From Thermogemmatispora sp042408965 (GTDB lineage: Bacteria; Chloroflexota; Ktedonobacteria; Ktedonobacterales; Ktedonobacteraceae), in NCBI GenBank assembly GCA_042408965.1, contig JBHOQN010000072.1, forward strand, positions 1 through 64,000: 64,000 bases of DNA. The letters are read 5' to 3'. The translations under genes and the position numbers were made by a program. Below the pieces are notes generated by a model. That model was given only the letters and a program-made list of their open reading frames with translations. It had not been told where the DNA came from and ran no database searches. Positions 41,058-49,809 of the stretch are shown piece by piece (the first letter of the stretch is position 1; each line of letters opens with the position of its first letter).

Positions 41058-42548
41058 CTACTGATCGATCTGCGCGCGTTGCAGGCGTCCACTGTAATCG
41101 GTGTACACGACCTTCCACTCCGTGAAGACGTCGAGTCCCGCCAGGCCGGCCTCGCGGTGGCCGTTGCCAGTGCCCCGCGTGCCCCCGAAGGGGAACTGGA
41201 TCTCAGCGCCCGTGGTGCCAGAGTTGATGTAGAGGATCCCCGTCGAGATATCGCGCATCGCCTGCTGGGCGCGGTTGAGATCGCGCGTATAGAGGGCGCT
41301 GGAGAGGCCGTAGGGAGTAGCGTTGTTGACCGCGATGGCCTCCTCGAAGGAAGAGACCTCGATCACCGAGAGCGTCGGCCCGAAGATCTCCTCCTGGGCA
41401 ATGCGCATCTGAGGGTGCACATCGCAGAAGAGGGTCGGGCGGTAGAAGTGGCCGCGCGCGAGATCACCCTCGCGCGCGATCTCGCCGCCAGTGACCAGCG
41501 TCGCCCCCTCGGCCTTGCCGATCTCCGTATAGCGATGGATGCGCGCCAGTTGCTGCGCATTGATCACCGGCCCCACATCGACCGTTTCATCCAGCCCATT
41601 GCCCAGGCGCAGAGCCTCGATGCGCGGCACGAGGCGATCCAGCAAGGCCTGGCGCACAGAGCGGTGCACGATCAAGCGGCTGCAGGCGGTACAGCGCTGG
41701 CCCGCCGTGCCATAGGCGCTCCAGAGGATCCCCTCGACGGCCAGATCCAGATCGGCATCGTCCATCACGATGACAGCGTTCTTCCCCCCCATCTCCAGGG
41801 AGACACGCTTGAGCGATTTCGCCGCCTCCACGGCGACGTGGCGGCCTGACTCCGTGGAGCCGGTGAAGGAGATGACCGCCACAGAGGGATGATGGAGCAA
41901 GGCCTCACCGACCGTCGAGCCGGGACCGAAGACGAGGTTGACCACCCCGGCGGGTAGGCCGGCCTCATAGAGAATCTCGACAAGGCGAAGCGCGCTCAAC
42001 GGCGTGTCACTGGCGGGTTTAAAGACAACGGTGTTGCCGGCGATGAGGGCAGGGAAGATTTTCCAGGTAGGAATGGCGATGGGGAAGTTCCAGGGAGTGA
42101 TACAGGCCACCACTCCCACGGGATCGCGCAGGGCGATGCCCGTTTTCGCAGGAAGCTCGACTGGCACGTGGTAGCCGAAGAGGCGGCGCCCCTCGCCACC
42201 CATGTAGAAGGCCATATCGATGCCTTCCTGCACATCGCCACGAGTTTCTTTGAGCACCTTGCCCATCTCGCGGGTCATCGTGCGCGCCAGCTCCTCTTTG
42301 TGGCGCTGCAGCAGCTCGCCGACGCGGAAGAGAATCTCTCCGCGCTTCGGAGCGGGCATCAGGCGCCAGGGATCGAAAGCCTGGCGGGCAGCGGCCACAG
42401 CAGCCTCGACGTCGGCCGCCCCGGAGAGCGGGAAGTAGCCAAGCAGGTCGCCAGTAGCCGGATCGTAGTCCGGAAAGGTCTGGCCCTCAAGCGCCGCCTG
42501 CCACCTGCCACCGATACAGTTCTGATAGACCTCGGGCGAGGTTGTCAT
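41058..42548 (-). CDS. NAD(P)-dependent aldehyde dehydrogenase (496 aa)
   Basis: A complete aldehyde dehydrogenase. ITPWNFPIAIPTWKIFPALIAGNTVVFKPA binds the cofactor, FTGSTESGR follows, LEMGGKNAVIVMDDADLD holds the general-base Glu (about residue 250) and TAGQRCTACSR the catalytic Cys (about residue 286). NNATPYGLSSALYT and PFGGTRGTGNGHREAG end the fold. The ATG 9 nt after GGAGG is chosen over one nine codons upstream. The sequence style is near alpha-ketoglutarate-semialdehyde or methylmalonate-type members; the substrate is not fixed. Confidence 0.93.
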   Translation of the reverse strand: MTTSPEVYQNCIGGRWQAALEGQTFPDYDPATGDLLGYFPLSGAADVEAAVAAARQAFDPWRLMPAPKRGEILFRVGELLQRHKEELARTMTREMGKVLKETRGDVQEGIDMAFYMGGEGRRLFGYHVPVELPAKTGIALRDPVGVVACITPWNFPIAIPTWKIFPALIAGNTVVFKPASDTPLSALRLVEILYEAGLPAGVVNLVFGPGSTVGEALLHHPSVAVISFTGSTESGRHVAVEAAKSLKRVSLEMGGKNAVIVMDDADLDLAVEGILWSAYGTAGQRCTACSRLIVHRSVRQALLDRLVPRIEALRLGNGLDETVDVGPVINAQQLARIHRYTEIGKAEGATLVTGGEIAREGDLARGHFYRPTLFCDVHPQMRIAQEEIFGPTLSVIEVSSFEEAIAVNNATPYGLSSALYTRDLNRAQQAMRDISTGILYINSGTTGAEIQFPFGGTRGTGNGHREAGLAGLDVFTEWKVVYTDYSGRLQRAQIDQ

Positions 42549-42688
42549 AGGACGCTTCCTCCCTTGCGTTCCCACCTGTCAGTCTGTCTGGTCTGTCTGT
42601 CAGTCGCGCCAGTCGCTCCGCTCCAGGCATCTCGCAGCCAGGCCTCCTCTGCAGAGAGGCATGCGAGGCCAGAGAGCAGGCAGGCGAG

Positions 42689-43947
42689 CTAGAGAATACT
42701 CTTATTGAGCGTTGCCAGGAACTCCATATTGTTCTGAGTTCTGGCCATCTGCTGAAGCAGAGCCTCCATCGCCTCCAGACCGCGCTGCTCAGCCAGCGTC
42801 GAGAACATACGGCGCATGACCACCACAGCACGCAGGGTCTTGTCGTCAAGCAGAAGCTCCTCGCGGCGTGTGCTCGAGAGGCTGATGTCAATGGCCGGGA
42901 AGACACGGCGCTCGGCCAGCTTGCGATTGAGGATCAGCTCCATATTGCCGGTACCTTTGAACTCCTCGTAGATCACATCGTCCATGCGGCTGCCAGTATC
43001 GATCAGAGCCGTAGCGATGATCGTCAGGCTACCACCCTCCTCGACTTTGCGCGCGGCGCCGAAGAAGCGCTTGGGCGGGAAGAGCGCGCTGGGATCGAGG
43101 CCGCCAGAGAGCGTGCGCCCGCTCGGCTGGACCGCCAGGTTATAGGCACGGCTCAGGCGGGTGATGCTATCCAGGAGGATCACCACATCGCGTCCCCCCT
43201 CGACGAGGCGCTTGGCGCGCTCCAGCACCATCTCGGCCACACGGGTATGCGCCTCAGTCGGCTCATCGAAGGTTGAACTGATGACCTCCGCTTTGACCGA
43301 GCGTTTCATGTCCGTGACTTCTTCAGGACGCTCACCAATCAGGGCAATCATCAGGTGAACATCGTTGTACTTCTCGGTGATGGAGTTGGCGATTGCCTTG
43401 AGGAGCATGGTTTTGCCGGCTTTGGGGGGAGAAACGATCAGGCCGCGCTGCCGCGCCCGATGGGCGCCACCAGGTTAATCAGCCGTCCAGGGATGTTCGC
43501 CGAGCCGGTCTCCAGATCGAACATCTCTCGCGGGAAGATGGGCGTCAGATTGTCAAAATGCGGTCGACGCTTGGCATCTTCCGGATTCATCCCATTGATC
43601 GCTTCGACACGCAGCAGGCCATAGTACTTCTCGTTGTCCTTGGGCGGGCGCACCTGGCCGGTCACCATGTCCCCGGTGCGCAGGCCAAAACGCCGGATCT
43701 GCGACTGCGAAACATAGACATCCATGTTTCCAGGCAGAAAGCGCTCCTGCCGCAGGAAGCCGAAACCATCCTCCACGATTTCTAGCACGCCGGCGCTGAA
43801 GATGTTGCCTTGCTGCTCGGTGTGCTGCTGAAGAAGCCGGAAAATGAGGTCCTGTTTTTTGAGGGTTGTGTAGCCGGAGAGTTCGAGGTCGCGAGCTATC
43901 TCGCGCAACTCCGATATCGTCTTGGTTTCTAACTCAGCGATGTTCAC
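42689..43947 (-). pseudogene. rho: Transcription termination factor Rho, split by a one-base frameshift
   Basis: The front part (from 43947) holds the Rho N-terminal helices (LETKTISELREIARDLELSGY) and the RNA-binding cold-shock-like domain (GVLEIVEDGFGFLRQ, DVYVSQSQIRRFGLR). It reads up to APIGRG and then into a stop at 43440-43438. The next frame carries QRGLIVSPPKAGKT (Walker A), LIGERPEEVTDM, VILLDSITRLSRAYN and the Q-loop to LNKSIL. Adding one base at about 43450 would restore one 419-residue Rho. Without it the ATPase part lacks a start before its Walker A. Either a sequence error or a true lesion. Confidence 0.88.
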
Positions 43948-44118
43948 GTTACACTGGGCGAATGACGTCCTTTGGAAAAGAACACGCCCCCTCTCCTTTC
44001 TGGTTGAACCTAGATTTCTTTAAGGCTGCTGGTGGGAACACGTACATAACAGGCTTCACTCTACAGAAAAACCCGTGAACAGGTGGTGACCGTAAACTCG
44101 TCGCGATGAAGTAAAACT

Positions 44119-44160
44119 TTGCAGTACCCTGTTGCAGTATCCTATTCTTGCAGTATCCTG
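44119..44160 (-). repeat. Three 12-bp direct repeats in the rho leader
   Basis: On the plus strand, TTGCAGTACCCT (44119), TTGCAGTATCCT (44132) and TTGCAGTATCCT (44149). They lie between the rho promoter and rho, so the transcript carries AGGAUACUGCAA-type units. Confidence 0.75.
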
Positions 44161-44206
44161 AAACGGATCGACGACCCGGGAGGCAGGTATCCGGGGAGTC
44201 AGCCTC

Positions 44207-44235
44207 ACTATACCACAGACACATGGCAATGTCAA
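44207..44235 (-). promoter_or_regulatory. Promoter of rho
   Basis: On the minus strand, TTGACA, exactly 17 bp, TATAGT. The predicted leader is about 250 nt, long enough for autoregulation, which is known for rho in other bacteria. Confidence 0.7.
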
Positions 44236-44408
44236 TGTGCAGTGTTCTTTTGCCTCTTGCTTGCGCTACCCCTTGTTGTGGTTCCCTCGCGGCTGCTATC
44301 ATCTGTTGCAGCATCAGAGCGGAGCGTGCCGCTGGCTCCCCACGTCACTCCATCCCCCCGCCATCGTGCCGGGCTGGCCTCCTCTTCCTCCCGGGGTCTC
44401 TCCTCCGC

Positions 44409-44897
44409 TCAGGGATGACGCAGGCTGCGTCTGGCCCGCGCCTCTATCCAGCCCGTTTGCTGTACCATATCATAAAACGTAAACCACTGTTTGTCAATCC
44501 AATCATCGCAGAGACAGCGCTCCTCATGCAGGCCGCGGCGATCCAGCTCGTGATTCACGACGTTATTGGCGTGGGGGTGGCGATACAGGCGTGGCAGGGG
44601 GGAGCCGAAGCCGTGGGTGTAATGGGTCAGCTCGTGGGCGATCGTGATCAGCAGCACGTACTCAGGCACCAGTCTGTGCTGCAGCAGGGCATTGATTCCG
44701 ATGAAGGTGACTGCCCCATCCTCGGAGAGGCGGATCAGGCCAAGGCGCCGCTTCCAGGGCTGGCAGTAGGCGATCTGCACCTCATTGACACGTGGAATAT
44801 CGGCAAAGTAGGTGCCCCAGATATACTCCAGGTAGACGTTGAGATCGCGCTCCGGCGAAATGTCTGCGAGATCTTCAGTAGCCACAGCCGGTAACAT
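44409..44897 (-). CDS. Putative zinc metallopeptidase-like protein (162 aa)
   Basis: A small protein with a clear HExxH zinc motif, LITIAHELTHYTHGFGSPLP (about residues 87-106), followed by YRHPHANNVVNHELDRRGL, where a downstream Glu could be a third ligand. The layout is like SprT-like or other minimal metallopeptidase domains, but no exact family is assigned. There is no signal peptide. GAGGAGG lies about 10 nt before the ATG. It is upstream of the rho promoter on the same strand. Confidence 0.75.
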   Translation of the reverse strand: MLPAVATEDLADISPERDLNVYLEYIWGTYFADIPRVNEVQIAYCQPWKRRLGLIRLSEDGAVTFIGINALLQHRLVPEYVLLITIAHELTHYTHGFGSPLPRLYRHPHANNVVNHELDRRGLHEERCLCDDWIDKQWFTFYDMVQQTGWIEARARRSLRHP

Positions 44898-45071
44898 GGC
44901 AGCTCATCCTCCTCGACGTAATTGCTTGTGAGTTCAGTATAGCAGCGTCCTCCCAACCAGCAGAAGAGAGACCCACGTCCGGCAAGATGGAGCAGAGGGC
45001 AAGCAACCCAAGAGTATCGCCTTCCGCCTGACGGCCATCTCGTAAGAATACTACGTCAGGAGGGTGAACGC

Positions 45072-45554
45072 ATGATGCTTCTGGCAGAGACGCGACGCGC
45101 GAGCGGCAGTGGCGAGCGCGCGGCCGACAAGGCTGACCCCGGCGCCAACGCCTTCGCAACGGCTCCTATGCCTCTCATATCCATCACGATGGCCGGACCT
45201 GCAACGACGGGGGGCGCGCTTTCCACAGAGCATTTTCAGCAGACGACCACAGCCTGTACCGGAGCTGCTCACGCTGATGACGCTGAAGAAGCCCTGCACA
45301 GCGCCTTTGAGGAGGCCATCAGCCAGCGCCTGCTGGCCTTCCACCTGCGTCAGAGCCGTATCAGCGGGCCGCTGGCCCTCAGCTCCACCTCCACCTTCGG
45401 CGCTCGTGCCAGGCCCTGCGTCCACAGGCAGACGGGCCTCTCGGCCTGGCTCCCCCGGCGCTGGCGTCCCTGGTTGATGCGACTCTGCCTGGCCCTGGCA
45501 CTGATCCTGATCGGCTTCGATCTGATGGGCCTGCTCGTCCTCTGCACACGCTGA
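45072..45554 (+). CDS. Hypothetical protein with C-terminal membrane helix (160 aa)
   Basis: A Ser/Ala/Thr-rich, probably disordered N-terminal half precedes a charged helix (AHADDAEEALHSAFEEAISQRLLAFHLRQ) and one membrane helix at the very end (LMRLCLALALILIGFDLMGLLVL). No family is recognised. It is supported by AGGAGG 9 nt before the ATG and by the membrane helix. No partner is evident. Confidence 0.6.
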   Translation: MMLLAETRRASGSGERAADKADPGANAFATAPMPLISITMAGPATTGGALSTEHFQQTTTACTGAAHADDAEEALHSAFEEAISQRLLAFHLRQSRISGPLALSSTSTFGARARPCVHRQTGLSAWLPRRWRPWLMRLCLALALILIGFDLMGLLVLCTR

Positions 45555-45829
45555 CTGAGCGCATCGGTCCCTGACGAGACGCGATCTGGCCGCGCCGGCC
45601 ACGCCTCCCTCTGAGATCAGGCGCCGCAGGGCACACGCGAATCAGCAGGACCCTCACCCATTTCGGCCAGAAACGTGCGTGATGAAGCACTATCGTGTAT
45701 AGTTCAACATGGCGATAGCTTTTCGTCCGCTCGTCGACGGCGGCTGCCTGGTGGGCAGCGGGATTGCGTGGAAGCACTATAATACGCTTAGAGCAAGGTG
45801 CCGGGCAATCGAGAGAAAAGGGGGCGAGC

Positions 45830-46312
45830 ATGCAATATACACCACGGAGAAAACGGCGCCGCGTGGCGCCTCAGGAGGGCGGCAGCCCCAACGTCACAGC
45901 AGCGGTCGGCCTGGGGGAGAGCGCCGGTCTGGCGCGCCTGCGGCGCGGCTCGCTTTTCACTCGCACGATCATCTGGGCCACGGGATTGATCTGCCTCTCC
46001 CTGCTGCTGGGCACCTTCGCTCAGGCCTGGTCGAACGATCGCCTGATGCAACAGGTGGCTCTCGCGCGTGCCCAGTACCAGCAGGCCCTGGCCCGGCATA
46101 CCACGCTGCAGAAACTTGTTGACTATTATAAGGACCCGTTCGTTATTGAAAGTGAAGCCCGCCAGCGCCTCGGCTACGTACGTCCCGGCGAGCATCGCGT
46201 GGTCATCGTCAGCACCCCGCAGAATAGCCCGCCGCCGCGCTCTCCAGGCGCAGCGCAGCCAACTACGGGTGGTTTCTGGCAGGACTGGTGGAACGCCTTT
46301 TTCGGCAGCTAG
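45830..46312 (+). CDS. DivIC/FtsB-like cell division protein (160 aa)
   Basis: A bitopic protein of the septum-formation-initiator family. It has a basic cytoplasmic N terminus, one membrane helix (TIIWATGLICLSLLLGTFAQAW), a coiled coil (DRLMQQVALARAQYQQALARHTTLQKLVDYYKDP) and the family signature DPFVIESEARQRLGYVRPGEHRVVIV. Relatives link FtsL and FtsQ/DivIB at the septum. The ATG follows AAAGGGGG; a perfect TATAAT lies at 45778. Confidence 0.88.
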   Translation: MQYTPRRKRRRVAPQEGGSPNVTAAVGLGESAGLARLRRGSLFTRTIIWATGLICLSLLLGTFAQAWSNDRLMQQVALARAQYQQALARHTTLQKLVDYYKDPFVIESEARQRLGYVRPGEHRVVIVSTPQNSPPPRSPGAAQPTTGGFWQDWWNAFFGS

Positions 46313-46415
46313 CGTTGCCACGGGTGACGCCCGGCTCCAGGCGCAGCTCTCACTGGTACATTAGTAATACGGCAGACCGGCAAGCTTGACAGCAAACCTA
46401 TAATAGAAATAGACT

Positions 46416-46634
46416 TACAACAAGCTTGCAACATTGTTAGTGGTTTGAGGTAGACAACGTGAGACACGCAATGCCTGTCGTCCATGTGACCTACGATACC
46501 CTTATGATTATGCGGCTCCAGGTAGCCCTGGAGCTTCTTGGGTTTTGTCACAGGCCGATGCGTTTCGTGTCATAGCAGCCAGCATCTATCCAGAAGCGGA
46601 ACGCATCACCGGCGTTCCGCTTCTCTCTTTTTTT
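46416..46634 (+). ncRNA. Candidate structured RNA or attenuator leader
   Basis: A stretch without a convincing gene between DivIC and the C26 gene. TTGACA at 46386 with TAGACT 18 bp on could start a transcript that ends at the strong terminator at 46592-46634. Inside are a perfect 8-bp hairpin (46515-46534) and a longer helix of 46463-46468 with 46566-46571 and 46473-46478 with 46550-46555. It matches no RNA family that I recognise. A 38-codon frame starting with GTG at 46459 is the alternative. Confidence 0.35.
46592..46634 (+). terminator. Strong intrinsic terminator before the C26 gene
   Basis: A perfect 13-bp stem (AGAAGCGGAACGC) with a 7-nt loop, followed within a few bases by T7. It sits 54 bp before the next ATG. 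Confidence 0.9.
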
Positions 46635-46687
46635 ATATCGCCCTTATCCAGCTTTGTTGAAATCTTTGTTGAAAGGCAGTAATCGGT

Positions 46688-47455
46688 ATGCGTCCAATCA
46701 TCGGCATTCCCTGCCATCCGGCATACCGGCATGGCACGTATCGGCCGGTTTACGGCAACAACCGGGCGTATGTCCATGCGGTAGAGGAGGCTGGCGGGGT
46801 CCCTGTGCTCATTCCCCAGATGCACGATCTCTCTGCTCTTGAAGCGTTACTCTCTCATCTGGACGGTCTCTTACTCCCCGGAGGTCAGGATCTACAACCT
46901 CAGCGCTACGGGGAGGAGCCGCATCCCAGGCTTGGCGATACCGATCCGGCGCTCGATGAGTTTGAGCTGACGCTGGCACACTGGGCACTGCAGGAAGACA
47001 AACCGATCCTGGGCATCTGCCGTGGCCTGCAACTGTTGAACGTGGCCCTGGGTGGCACACTCTACCAGGACCTGGAGACGCAATTTCCCCATAGCATGCG
47101 GCACCTGTACCTTGATCTCCCACGCACACAGGTGACGCATCGCGTCCTGGTTGAGCCTGACTCGCTGCTGGAGAAGCTCTGTGGCGAGCGCGAGTTCTGG
47201 GCAAACAGCATCCATCATCAAGCCGTGAAAGAGCCGGGCAAAGGTGTCTGCATTGCGGCACGCGCCGAGGATGGCGTGGTGGAGGCGATTGAGGTTCCGA
47301 CGCAGCGCTTCGCAGTTGCGCTGCAGTGTCACCCCGAAGAGATCTATCAGCAGGTTCCCGCCTGCGCACGTCTCTTCGCGGCCTTCGTCAAAGCCTGCAC
47401 GGCCGTGGAGGTGCCAGCAGAGGACGATCTGCGTCTGCCAGTCGGGGCGGCCTGA
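46688..47455 (+). CDS. Class I glutamine amidotransferase-like hydrolase, peptidase C26 (255 aa)
   Basis: A gamma-glutamyl-GABA hydrolase (PuuD)-like protein. The N terminus RPIIGIPCHPAYRHG and GLLLPGGQDLQPQRYGEEP are typical. The catalytic Cys is in ILGICRGLQLLNVALGG (about residue 112), and His/Glu are in VALQCHPEEIYQ (about 212-220). It hydrolyses gamma-glutamyl amides in relatives, in polyamine or other degradative routes. It starts just after a strong terminator, so transcription into the gene may be attenuated. A single gene. Confidence 0.9.
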   Translation: MRPIIGIPCHPAYRHGTYRPVYGNNRAYVHAVEEAGGVPVLIPQMHDLSALEALLSHLDGLLLPGGQDLQPQRYGEEPHPRLGDTDPALDEFELTLAHWALQEDKPILGICRGLQLLNVALGGTLYQDLETQFPHSMRHLYLDLPRTQVTHRVLVEPDSLLEKLCGEREFWANSIHHQAVKEPGKGVCIAARAEDGVVEAIEVPTQRFAVALQCHPEEIYQQVPACARLFAAFVKACTAVEVPAEDDLRLPVGAA

Positions 47456-47785
47456 AGGCTCTCACTCCCTGGCAGCCCCACACTCTCAGCGAGCCGGCCC
47501 GTGGCGACCTCCTCAAGGAGGCCCGCCGGGGGTCGGCTCGTTCGTTCGTTCGTTCGCTCCTCTGCTCTGGCCCACTCATCCCATATGCCGCCTTGTAGTA
47601 TAATGATGGCCAGAGCGGCAGGTCCTCTTTGCTCCGGACCGCTGCTCGCCTGTCTGTCGAGCAGACGCTCACACAGCGCACGGTCCCCACTGCACGTGTA
47701 GCCCGGCCCTGCAGGGCGCCCTGGGTCGGTCCGGTCTAACTGGTCGATCGAGGTGAGGATACGGCAACACGAAGGATACTGAACG
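47456..47785. other. Upstream region of the two-component genes
   Basis: No gene is supported in these 330 bp. A GTTC tetranucleotide run is at about 47537-47556, and a perfect TATAAT at 47599-47604 with no good -35. It probably holds the promoter of the histidine kinase gene, with a leader of about 180 nt. Confidence 0.4.
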
Positions 47786-49048
47786 ATGACAGAGCGCACG
47801 CAACAAGAGAGCCAGCAGGATCACGCTCCTGTGGCAAGCGAGGGCCAGGCCTCCTCGCTGCTCGGCAGCAACCGCGACCTGGCGATTCTCTATGCCATCG
47901 CAGGCCACCTGAATCGCAAGGTTGATGTGCACGAGGCGCTGCAGGAGGTGCTTGCGCAGGTGACGCGCCTGCTCGGCCTGCAGACCGGCTGGGTCTGGCT
48001 GCTCAATGAGCAGGGAGAAACCTACCTGGCGGCGGCACAGACGCTGCCTCCCTATCTGGCCGATCATCCGGAGCGGATGACCGGTAGCTGTCTCTGTCTG
48101 GACACCTTCCTGGGCGGCGATCTGGCAGAGGCCGCCAACATCAATGTCCTGCGCTGCAGTCGCCTGAAGAACGCCGAGCGCGAGGGCGACCCCACTTCGT
48201 GGGGTCTGCGCTTCCACGCCAGCATTCCCATCCACGCCGGCGATACCCTGCTCGGCGTGCTCAACGTCGCCAGCGAGGACTGGCGCGAGCTGCACTCCCT
48301 GGAACTGCAGCTCCTGCACATCATCGGCGACCAGATCGGGCTGGCCATCCAGCGGGCGCGCCTCTCGGCGGAGCAGACGCGCAGCGCGGCGCGCATTGCC
48401 ACGATCGAGGAACGCAATCGCCTGGCACGCGAGATCCACGATACGCTGGCCCAGGGGCTGGCCGCGATTGCTCTGCAACTGGAGACAGCCGATGCCCTGG
48501 TGCTGCAGCGGCCTGAACGCGCTCAGATGGCGATCCGTCGCGCTCTGGATCTGGCACGCAGCAACCTCGAGGAGGCCCGCCGCTCGGTCATGGACCTGCG
48601 CGCCGCCCCGCTGCAGGGCCACACGCTCCCCGAAGCCCTCGCGCTGCTGGTGAAGCGCACACGCGCTGAGACGGGGACCCGCCTCGGCTATCACTATGAG
48701 TCCGCGCGCGCAACCTTCCCTACGCTCTCGCCGCACGTCGAGGCCGGCCTCTATCGCATCGCCCAGGAGGCCCTGACGAACGCCATCAAGCACGCCTGCG
48801 CTCAACAGATCACTCTCACCCTGACGGTACAGGCCGGCGGAGTGCTGCTCGAGGTGCAGGACGACGGCTGTGGCTTCGATCCCGAACACGCCCCAGACTA
48901 CCTGCGCGAGGGCCACTTCGGGCTGGCTGGCATGAGCGAGCGCGCCCGGCTCCTCGGCGCGCAGATCACCATCGAGAGCCTGCCGGGCGAGGGCACTTCC
49001 ATTAGCGTCTGCGTCCCCTACGAGGAGGAAAGGTCTGAGCCGCTATGA
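47786..49048 (+). CDS. GAF-domain sensor histidine kinase, NarL type (420 aa)
   Basis: A soluble sensor kinase. A GAF domain at about 30-195 (LAILYAIAGHLNRKVDVHEALQEV, TGWVWLLNEQGETYLAAAQT) is followed by a HisKA_3 dimer helix with ERNRLAREIHDTLAQGL, whose His (about residue 217) is the phosphorylation site. The ATP-binding domain has EALTNAIKHACAQ (N box) and VQDDGCGFDPEH (G1). CLCLDTFLGGDLAEAANINVLRCSRL in the GAF has three Cys, which could bind a cofactor. Overlaps the regulator gene by four bases. Confidence 0.93.
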   Translation: MTERTQQESQQDHAPVASEGQASSLLGSNRDLAILYAIAGHLNRKVDVHEALQEVLAQVTRLLGLQTGWVWLLNEQGETYLAAAQTLPPYLADHPERMTGSCLCLDTFLGGDLAEAANINVLRCSRLKNAEREGDPTSWGLRFHASIPIHAGDTLLGVLNVASEDWRELHSLELQLLHIIGDQIGLAIQRARLSAEQTRSAARIATIEERNRLAREIHDTLAQGLAAIALQLETADALVLQRPERAQMAIRRALDLARSNLEEARRSVMDLRAAPLQGHTLPEALALLVKRTRAETGTRLGYHYESARATFPTLSPHVEAGLYRIAQEALTNAIKHACAQQITLTLTVQAGGVLLEVQDDGCGFDPEHAPDYLREGHFGLAGMSERARLLGAQITIESLPGEGTSISVCVPYEEERSEPL

Positions 49049-49719
49049 CTCGCATTTTGCTCGCTGATGACCATCCGATTGTACGCGAAGGGCTGCGCGC
49101 TGTGCTGGAGACGCAGCCCGACTTTGAGGTGGTCGCTGAGGCCGCCAACGGCCAGGAAACCCTGGAGCGCGCCAGAGAGACGCTGCCTGATATCATCCTG
49201 CTCGATCTCGAGATGCCCATACTGGACGGTGTTGAAGCGATTCGCCGGCTGCGCGATCTGGAGCCAGTACCACGGGTGATCGTCTTTACGGCCTTCGATA
49301 ACGATGAACGCATCATCCACGCGGTGCGCGCTGGCGCTAACGGCTATCTGTTGAAAGGGGCCCCGCGCGAGGAGATTTTTAAGGCCATCCGCGTGACGAT
49401 GGAGGGCGGCTCGTTGCTACAGCCTGTGGTGGCCTCTAAATTGCTGCGCCATATGGGCCAGCAGCGCGGCGGCTCCTCCCTGGTCTACCACAACGAGCAG
49501 GGCGCACTCTACGAATCCCTGACGGAGCGCGAGCTGGAGGTACTGAAGCTGCTGGCCCAGGGCATGCCCAATAAGGAGATCGCGGCCCATCTCGTCATCA
49601 GCGAGCGAACGGCTAAATTCCACGTCAGCTCGATCATGAGCAAGCTCGGCGCAACCAATCGAACAGAGGCAGTCTCCCTGGCGGCACAGCGCGGCCTGAT
49701 CACCCTTCAGGGGAGCTAG
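49045..49719 (+). CDS. NarL/LuxR-family response regulator (224 aa)
   Basis: A receiver domain (1-120) with the acidic pair DDHP near the N terminus, the phospho-acceptor Asp in IILLDLEMPILDG (about residue 54) and the switch Lys in GYLLKGAPREEIF. A linker leads to the LuxR-type HTH: LTERELEVLKLLAQGMPNKEIAAHLVISERTAKFHVSSIMSKLGATNRTEAV. The ATG overlaps the kinase stop (ATGA). Target genes are not known. Confidence 0.95.
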   Translation: MTRILLADDHPIVREGLRAVLETQPDFEVVAEAANGQETLERARETLPDIILLDLEMPILDGVEAIRRLRDLEPVPRVIVFTAFDNDERIIHAVRAGANGYLLKGAPREEIFKAIRVTMEGGSLLQPVVASKLLRHMGQQRGGSSLVYHNEQGALYESLTERELEVLKLLAQGMPNKEIAAHLVISERTAKFHVSSIMSKLGATNRTEAVSLAAQRGLITLQGS

Positions 49720-49809
49720 GCGGTCCGCTCGCTCCCGCCGGACAGGGGAAGGAGGAGCGGAGCAACGTGCTGTACGCTCCTCTTTTCCATCTCCTTCCTC
49801 CCCTCTCCA

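Noticed and set aside
42576..42620. GTCT-rich run between the aldehyde dehydrogenase and rho
   Set aside because: A simple low-complexity stretch with no clear repeat array or hairpin.
46386..46404. TTGACA with TATAAT only 7 bp away
   Set aside because: The spacing is too short for one promoter; TAGACT at 18 bp is a better, though weak, partner.
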